From Nematopogon swammerdamellus (Eukaryota; Arthropoda; Insecta; Lepidoptera; Adelidae): 64,000 nt of DNA. Position 1 is the first letter of the stretch; the number at the start of each line of letters is the position of its first letter. Made by a program: the position numbers and the translations under genes. Below the pieces are notes generated by a model. It did not search any database and was not told where the DNA came from. It was given only the letters and a program-made list of their open reading frames with translations. The stretch is from NCBI GenBank assembly GCA_946902875.1, contig OX336342.1, forward strand, positions 13,819,523 through 13,883,522, read 5' to 3'. This document shows, in pieces, positions 57,797 to 64,000 of this stretch.

Positions 57797-57935
57797 GCCT
57801 CGGTATCTCTGTGCTGCGGTCAGTAGACTTTCGTTCGTGATGATAATAAGCTGATCATAATAAGTGATCCCATAACTGGGATGGGTGACCGGTCGACCGT
57901 TGGAGGCTGACCGTGGTTCGGATTCCACCTACCTA
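57797..57935 (+). mobile_element. Diverged 5S-headed SINE, head only
   Basis: TGTCAGCCTCGGTATCTCTG at the start, AACTGGGATGGGTGACCGGT and CGACCGTTGGAGGCTGACCG at the end of the head, then GGTTCGGATTCC. It carries a divergent middle and no body. Confidence 0.6.
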
Positions 57936-58154
57936 CGTACCACCACGTGTAAATTCAACATAAAATGTTTTGTTTACAGACTAGTCTGCTAACCGGTGCG
58001 CCTCCTGAAAGACTTCCTGGCTCCTTTGGCTCCTTTCGGCAGACTTCGGCTCGAAGGAAAGTGTGGTGGTATGAGTGATGTTTTGGTGGTTAAAAGAAAA
58101 CCAGGTTTAATATAAATAAGATGCATCTTATCTTTATTAACCCTAACCTAATGT

Positions 58155-58190
58155 CACAGCATATATATGGCTAAAGCAGTATGGAAACTA
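58155..58190 (+). repeat. Left 36-bp terminal inverted repeat
   Basis: Begins CACAGCATATATATGGCTAA and ends GTATGGAAACTA. Identical to the complement of 63666-63701. Confidence 0.9.
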
Positions 58191-58389
58191 CGTACAAAAC
58201 GATCGAAACGGCGCACTCACACACACGCACACCTCAACAAGGCCCCGAAGCGAATGTCGCAAACAATCAGTCGCGGGTGCCGCTTCCGAGTGGTCGTGTT
58301 TGTTTTTGTTGCATGCGCCACGGACAGTTCACGATCTTTTAGAATGCAAAAAAAATGTTTACAAACGTTTTTCGACTGCTGCCAATTTA

Positions 58390-60415
58390 TATTAACTTTT
58401 GACAAATGTTGACAACTTTTGTCAACTTTTTTCATCTTTTGCCAACTTCTGTCACATTTTGTCAACTTTTATCGACTGTTGTCAACTTTTGCTAACTTTT
58501 CTCATCTTTTGCCAACTTCTGTCACCTTTTGTCAACTTTTATCGACTGTTGTCAACTCTTGTCAAGTTTTGTAAACTTTTGAGAACTTTTGCCAACTCTC
58601 GGTAACTTATGTCAACTCTTGTCAACTTTTGTCAACTTTTCTTATCTTTTGCCAACTTCTGTCACCTTTTGTCAACTTTTATCGTCTGTTGTCAACTCCT
58701 GTCAAGTTTGTAAACTTTTGAGAACTTTTGTCAACTGTCGGTAACTTATGTCAACTCTTGTCAACTTTTGTCAACTTTCGTCAATATTTGTCAACTTTTG
58801 TCATCTTTTGTCAACTTTTATCGACTGTTGTCACCTCTTGTCAATGTTTGTAAACTTTTGAGAACTTTTGTCAACTGTCGGTAACTTATGTCAACTCTTG
58901 TCAACTTTTGTCAACTTTTCTTATCTTTGCCCACTTCTGTCACCTTTTGTCAACTTTTATCGACTGTTGTCAACTCTTGTCAATGTTTGTCAACCTTGGT
59001 CAACTTTTGTCAACTTTCGTCAATATTTGTCAACTTTTGTCATCTTTTGTCAACTTTTATCGACTGTTGTCAACTCTTGTCAAGTTTGTAAACTTTTGAG
59101 AACTTTTGTCAACTGTCGGTAACTTATGTCAACTCTTGTCAACTTTTGTCAACTTTTCTTATCTTTGCCCACTTCTGTCACCTTTTGTCAACTTTTATCG
59201 ACTGTTGTCAACTCTTGTCAATGTTTGTCAACCTTGGTCAACTTTTGTCAACTTTCGTCAATATTTGTCAACTTTTGTAATCTTTTGTCAACTTTTATCG
59301 ACTGTTGTCAACTCTTGTCAAACTTTGTCAACCTTGGTCAACTTTTGTTAACTTTCGTCAACATTTGTCGACTTTTGTCATCTTTTGTCAACGTTTGTCA
59401 ACTTTTGTCTATTTTTCTCGATTTTTGTGAAATTATAGCCACTTTCGTCATCTTTTATCAACTTTTCTCATCTTTTGCCAACTTCTGTCACCTTTTGTCA
59501 ACTTTTATCGACTCTTGTCAAGTTTTGTAAACTTTGAGAACTTTTATCAACTCTCGGTAACTTATGTCAACTCTTGTCATCTTTGTCAACATTTGTCAAC
59601 TTTTGTCAACTTTCGTCAACTTTTGTCAACTTTTGTCAACTTTCGTTAACGTTTGTCTACTTTTATGGCTTTTGTCGACTTTTGTTAACTTATAGCCACT
59701 TTCGTCATCTTTTGTCAATTTTTGCCAACTTCTATCAGCTTTTGTAAAATTTTAACGACTGTTGTCAACTTTCGGAAATTTTTGTCAACTTTTGCCAACT
59801 TCTGTCACTTTTATGAACTTAGGCCAGCTTCCGTCAAATTTTGTCAACTTTCGTCAACTTTCGTCATCTTTTGTCAACTTTTACTAACTTCTGTCAACTT
59901 TTAACCACTATTGTCAACTTTTGCCAAGTTCTGTCACTTTTATGAACTTTTGTCAGCTTTCGTGAACTTTTGTCAACTCTTATCGACTGTTGTCAACTCT
60001 TGTCAATCTTTGTTAACCTTTGTCGGCTTTTGTCTACTTTTGTCATTTTTTATCAACTTTTATCGACCTGTGTCAACTTTTATCGACTGTTGTCAACTCA
60101 TGTCAATGTCAACCTAACCTTGGTCAACTTTTGTCAACTTTCGTCAACATTTGTCATCTTTGTCAACTTTTATCGACTGTTGTCAACTCTTGTGGTTGTT
60201 TGTCAACCTTAGTCAACTTTCGTCAACATTTTGTCATCTTTTGTCAACGTTTGTCAACTTTTGTATACTTTTCTCGACTTTTGTGAACTTATAGCCACTT
60301 TCGTCATCTTTTGTCAACTTTTGCCAACTTCTCTCAGCTTTTGTCAGCTTTTATCATATTTTAACCACTGTTGTCAACTTTTGTCACTTTTATGAACTTT
60401 TGTCAGCTTTCGTTA
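58390..60415 (+). repeat. Decamer satellite, forward array (~2.0 kb)
   Basis: Hundreds of variants of GTCAACTTTT with units of 9-11 bp. Higher-order structure is visible: the marker GAGAACTTTTGYCAACTSTC recurs at 58581, 58720, 58860, 59098 and 59536 (spacings 139, 140, 238 and 438 bp). The block with TATGAACTTTTGTCAGCTTT near 59940 has a mirrored partner in the reverse array. Because three decamers make ten codons, the array is open in several frames and yields the cyclic peptide STFVNFCQLL; this is not evidence of a gene. Confidence 0.92.
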
Positions 60416-60417
60416 AC

Positions 60418-63400
60418 AAGGAGTTGACAAAAGTTGACAAGAGTTTACATAAGTTGACTAAAGTTGACAAGAGTTAACGAAAGTTGACAAACTGGACAAA
60501 AGACGGGAAAAGTTGACGAAAGTTGACAAACAGCTGACATAAGTTGACAAACGTTGACAAAATATGAAAAAAGTTGAATATACTTAGTTGACATTAATTA
60601 ACAATAGTTGACGAAAGTTGACAAGAGTTGACAAAAGTTCACGAAAGCTGACAAAAGTTCATAAAAGTGACAGAACTTGGCAAAAGTTGACAATAGTGGT
60701 TAAAAGTTGACAGAAGTTAGTAAAAGTTGACAAAAGATGACGAAAGTTGACAAAAGTTGACGGAAGCTGGCCTAAGTTCATAAAAGTGACAGAAGTTGGC
60801 AAAAGTTGACAAAAATTTCCGAAAGTTGACAACAGTCGTTAAAATTTTACAAAAGCGAGAAGTTGGCAAAAATTGACAAAAGATGACGAAAGTGGCTATA
60901 AGTTAACAAAAGTCGACAAAAGCCATAAAAGTAGACAAACGTTAACGAAAGTTGACAAAAGTTGACAAAAGTTGACTAAAGTTGACAAAAGTTGACAAAT
61001 GTTGACAAAAGTTGACAAGAGTTGACATAAGTTACCGAGAGTTGATAAAAGTTCTCAAAGTTTACAAAACTTGACAAGAGTCGATAAAAGTTGACAAAAG
61101 GTGACAGAAGTTGGCAAAAGATGAGAAAAGTTGATAAAAGATGACGAAAGTGGCTATAATTTCACAAAAATCGAGAAAAATAGACAAAAGTTGACAAACG
61201 TTGACAAAAGATGACAAAAGTTGACATATATTGACGAAAGTTGACAAAAGTTGACCAAGGTTGACAAACATTGACAATAGTCGATAAAAGTTGACAAAAG
61301 GTGACAGAAGTGGGCAAAGATAAGAAAAGTTGACAAAAGTTGACAAGAGTTGACATAAGTTACCGACAGTTGACAAAAGTTCTCAAAAGTTTACAAACTG
61401 GACAGGAGTTGACAACAGACGATAAAAGTTGACAAAAGGTGACAGAAGTTGGCAAAAGATAAGAAAAGTTGACAAAAATTGACAAGAGTTGACATAAGTT
61501 ACCGAGAGTTGGCAAAAGTTCTCAAATGTTTACAAAACTTGACGTTAGTAAGAACAGAAGTTAGTAAAAGTTGACAAAAGATGACGAAAGTTGACAAAAG
61601 TTGACGTAAGCTGGCCTAAGTTCATAAAAGTGACAGAAGTTGGCAAAAGTTGACAAAAATTTCCAAAAGTTGAGAACAGTCGTTAAAATTTTACAAAAGC
61701 TGATAGAAGTTGGCAAAAATTGACAAAAGATGACGAAAGTGGCTATAAGTTAACAAAAGTCGAAAAAAGCCATAAAAGTAGACGAACGTTAACGAAAGTT
61801 GACAAAAGTTGACAAAAGTTGACGAAAGTTGACAAAAGTTGACAAATGTTGACAAAAGTTGACAAGAGTTGACATAAGTTACCGAGAGTTGATAAAAGTT
61901 CTCAAAGTGTACAAAACTTGACAAGAGTCGATAAAAGTTGACAAAAGGTGACAGAAGTTGGCAAAAGATGAGAAAAGTTGATAAAAGATGACGAAAGTGG
62001 CTATAATTTCACAAAAATCGAGAAAAATAGACAAAAGTTGACAAACGTTGACAAAAGATGACAAAAGTTGACAAATATTGACGAAAGTTGACAAAAGTTG
62101 ACCAAGGTTGACAAACATTGACAATAGTCGATAAAAGTTGACAAAAGGTGACAGAAGTGGGCAAAGATAAGAAAAGTTGACAAAAGTTGACAAGAGTTGA
62201 CATAAGTTACCGACAGTTGACAAAAGTTCTCAAAAGTTTACAAACTTGACAGGAGTTGACAACAGACGATAAAAGTTGACAAAAGGTGACAGAAGTTGGC
62301 AAAAGATAAGAAAAGTTGACAAAAATTGACACAAGAGTTGACATAAGTTACCGAGAGTTGGCAAAAGTTCTCAAATGTTTACAAAACTTGACGTTAGTAA
62401 GAACAGAAGTTAGTAAAAGTTGACAAAAGATGACGAAAGTTGACAAAAGTTGACGGAAGCTGGCCTAAGTTCATAAAAGTGACAGAAGTTGGCAAAAGTT
62501 GACAAAAATTTCCAAAAGTTGAGAACAGTCGTTAAAATTTTACAAAAGCTGATAGAAGTTGGCAAAAATTGACAAAAGATGACGAAAGTGGCTATAAGTT
62601 AACAAAAGTCGAAAAAAGCCATAAAAGTAGACGAACGTTAACGAAAGTTGACAAAAGTTGACAAAAGTTGACGAAAGTTGACAAAAGTTGACAAATGTTG
62701 ACAAAAGTTGACAAGAGTTGACATAAGTTACCGAGAGTTGATAAAAGTTCTCAAAGTTTACAAAACTTGACAAGAGTCGATAAAAGTTGACAAAAGGTGA
62801 CAGAAGTTGGCAAAAGATGAGAAAAATTGATAAAAGATGACGAAAGTGGCTATAATTTCACAAAAATCGAGAAAAATAGACAAAAGTTGACAAACGTTGA
62901 CAAAAGATGACAAAAGTCGACAAATGTTGACGAAAGTTAACAAAAGTTGACCAAGGTTGACAAAGTTTGACAAGAGTTGACAACAGTCGATAAAAGTTGA
63001 CAAAAGATTACAAAAGTTGACAAATATTGACGAAAGTTGACAAAAGTTGACAAATATTGACAACAGTCGATAAAAGTTGACAAAAGGTGACAGAAGTTGG
63101 CAAAAGATGAGAAAAGTTGATAAAAGATGACGAAAGTGGCTATAATTTCACAAAAAAAATAGACAAATAGACGAGAAAAATAGACAAAAGTTGATAAAAG
63201 ATGACAAAAGTCGACAAATGTTGACGAAAGTTAACAAAAGTTGACCAAGGTTGACAAAGTTTGACAAGAGTTGACAACAGTTGATAAAAGTTGACAAAAG
63301 ATGACAAATATTGACGAAGGTTGACAAACATTGACAAGAGTTGTCAACAGTCGATGAAAGTTGACAAAAGTTGACAAATGTTGACGAAAGCTGACAAAAG

Positions 63401-63475
63401 TTTACCAAGGTTGACAAACATTGACAAGACTTGACAACTGTCGATAAAAGTTGACAAAAGTCGAGAAAAGTTATA
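60418..63475 (-). repeat. Decamer satellite, reverse array with 848-bp higher-order repeat (~3.0 kb)
   Basis: The complement AAAAGTTGAC, joined to the forward array at TCGTTAACAAGGAGTTGACA. The markers GTTACCGAGAGTTGATAAAA at 61031, 61878 and 62727, and CAGTCGTTAAAATTTTACAA at 60833, 61677 and 62526, give tandem periods of 844-849 bp, nearly three copies. The mirrored single copy is in the forward array (59380-59990). The sum of mirrored coordinates is about 120600, placing the palindrome axis near 60300. Confidence 0.92.
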
Positions 63476-63665
63476 TCAATCATATTTATAGCAACCACGT
63501 TTTGAACTTATTATTGATGATTGATTATATTGATTATTTGATCATTACATTACAGAACCTAAATAAATGTTTTAATAAATAATAATTTTACAATTTTACA
63601 AAAAAAATTGATTGACATCCCTAACGCTCCAATGGAGCGTAGGTACTTATTTTAACAAATAGGCC

Positions 63666-63701
63666 TAGTTTCCATACTGCTTTAGCCATATATATGCTGT
63701 G
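63666..63701 (-). repeat. Right 36-bp terminal inverted repeat
   Basis: Exact complement of 58155-58190, ending CTGTG directly before the second CTAATGT. Confidence 0.9.
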
Positions 63702-63800
63702 CTAATGTTGAGGCGGTGCATGTCGTTTTTGTTACGTTTCGTTTCGAGCCGAGTGTTCACGAAAGGAGCCGAAAAGGAACCGAAATGTCTTTCAGGTGTC

Positions 63801-64000
63801 GAACGCCACCTCCGCGACCGCCCCGACCGCAGGGGGGCACACTTAATAATGTCTTTATTTTCATTGTTGGCAGCGACATCTAGAGTTTGGTGGTTAAACA
63901 AAAATAGGCAGCCATCTTGTCCTCCTGTCAAAGTCATTTGGGTTGGGGACGCGCAAATTCGAAATGTTTCAACAATTCGAACTATTAGCAAACGTAGATA
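63801..64000. other. No gene seen; window end
   Basis: A GC-richer stretch (CGCCACCTCCGCGACCGCCC) near 63808 followed by unremarkable sequence. The 108-codon minus-strand frame spans repeat and terminal inverted repeat and is judged spurious. Confidence 0.4.

Larger units (their letters stand above)
58155..63701. mobile_element. 5.5-kb foldback transposon carrying an inverted decamer satellite
   Basis: The element starts CACAGCATATATATGGCTAA and ends with the exact complement TTAGCCATATATATGCTGTG. The perfect terminal inverted repeat is 36 bp. The 7-bp word CTAATGT flanks it on both sides (58148-58154 and 63702-63708). The interior is about 180 bp of unique DNA, ~2 kb of (GTCAACTTTT)n, ~3 kb of the reverse-complement array, and ~190 bp of AT-rich unique DNA. 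No transposase frame is present, so it is non-autonomous. Known relatives in design are Drosophila FB and Galileo elements of the P superfamily, which have long inverted arms of short tandem repeats; Galileo and 1360 make 7-bp duplications. Placement in that superfamily is inference. Confidence 0.88.
58003..63800. mobile_element. Older hairpin element that hosts the foldback transposon
   Basis: The left arm CTGAAAGACTTCCTGGCTCC, then TTTCGGC...CTTCGGCTCG (58003-58055), is mirrored by CGAGCCGAGTG, then CGAAAGGAGCCGAAAAGG and GTCTTTCAGG (63742-63800). Without the 5.5-kb insertion it would be about 245 bp. Its interior (GGTGGTATGA, GATGTTTT, TTAACCCTAACCTAATGT | TTGAGGCGGTGCATGTCG) matches 56815-56945. 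Confidence 0.65.

Noticed and set aside
58399..63498. Many long open frames (up to 134 codons) in the satellite on both strands
   Set aside because: They are produced by a decamer repeat lacking stops; all frames give rotations of the same peptide and there is no start context, domain or codon bias.

Overview
This 64 kb window is eukaryotic nuclear DNA, most likely from a moth or butterfly. The evidence is an AT-rich background with short, very CpG-rich blocks, SINEs with 5S-rRNA-like and tRNA-like heads sharing a body (an arrangement I recall from noctuid moths), and the dispersed repeat with GGTTCCGTA and CTGTCTGTC motifs that is typical of Lepidoptera. I found no credible host protein-coding exon, tRNA gene, rRNA gene or CRISPR array. 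The longest open frames (about 100-134 codons) all lie in repeats or palindromes. The window is best read as an intergenic or intronic stretch built from layers of mobile elements.

Layout. 0-12 kb holds scattered MITE-like inverted repeats, a tRNA-headed SINE, a 5S-headed SINE split by a 383-bp hAT-type element with a perfect 8-bp duplication, a 68-bp minisatellite, and a large palindrome next to a TTAA-flanked inverted-repeat element. 12.7-15 kb is the first of three copies of a 2.1-2.2 kb composite element; the others are at 43.4-45.6 kb (same strand) and 50.5-52.6 kb (opposite strand). Each begins with a long foldback module and carries the same 5S-headed SINE. 15-35 kb contains palindromes, SINE and LINE fragments, a 51-bp minisatellite, GC-rich micro-islands and one complete 5S-headed SINE with target duplications. 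35-43 kb is mostly unremarkable AT-rich sequence with a 22-base G run, LINE remnants and a tRNA-headed SINE.

56-64 kb is the most unusual region. A nested inverted-repeat element (56.3-57.3 kb) is followed by a 5.5 kb foldback transposon (58155-63701). The transposon has 36-bp perfect terminal inverted repeats, a 7-bp target duplication and, inside it, about 5 kb of a decamer satellite (GTCAACTTTT) that reverses orientation near 60.4 kb, so most of the element is a giant imperfect palindrome. One arm has a tandem 848-bp higher-order repeat. A homologous unoccupied target site lies in the same window at about 56.89 kb. This element and the composite foldback family are the best candidates for something undescribed.

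No pathway or operon-type interaction can be proposed. The elements relate by insertion into one another, shared SINE bodies and probable exchange between copies or arms.
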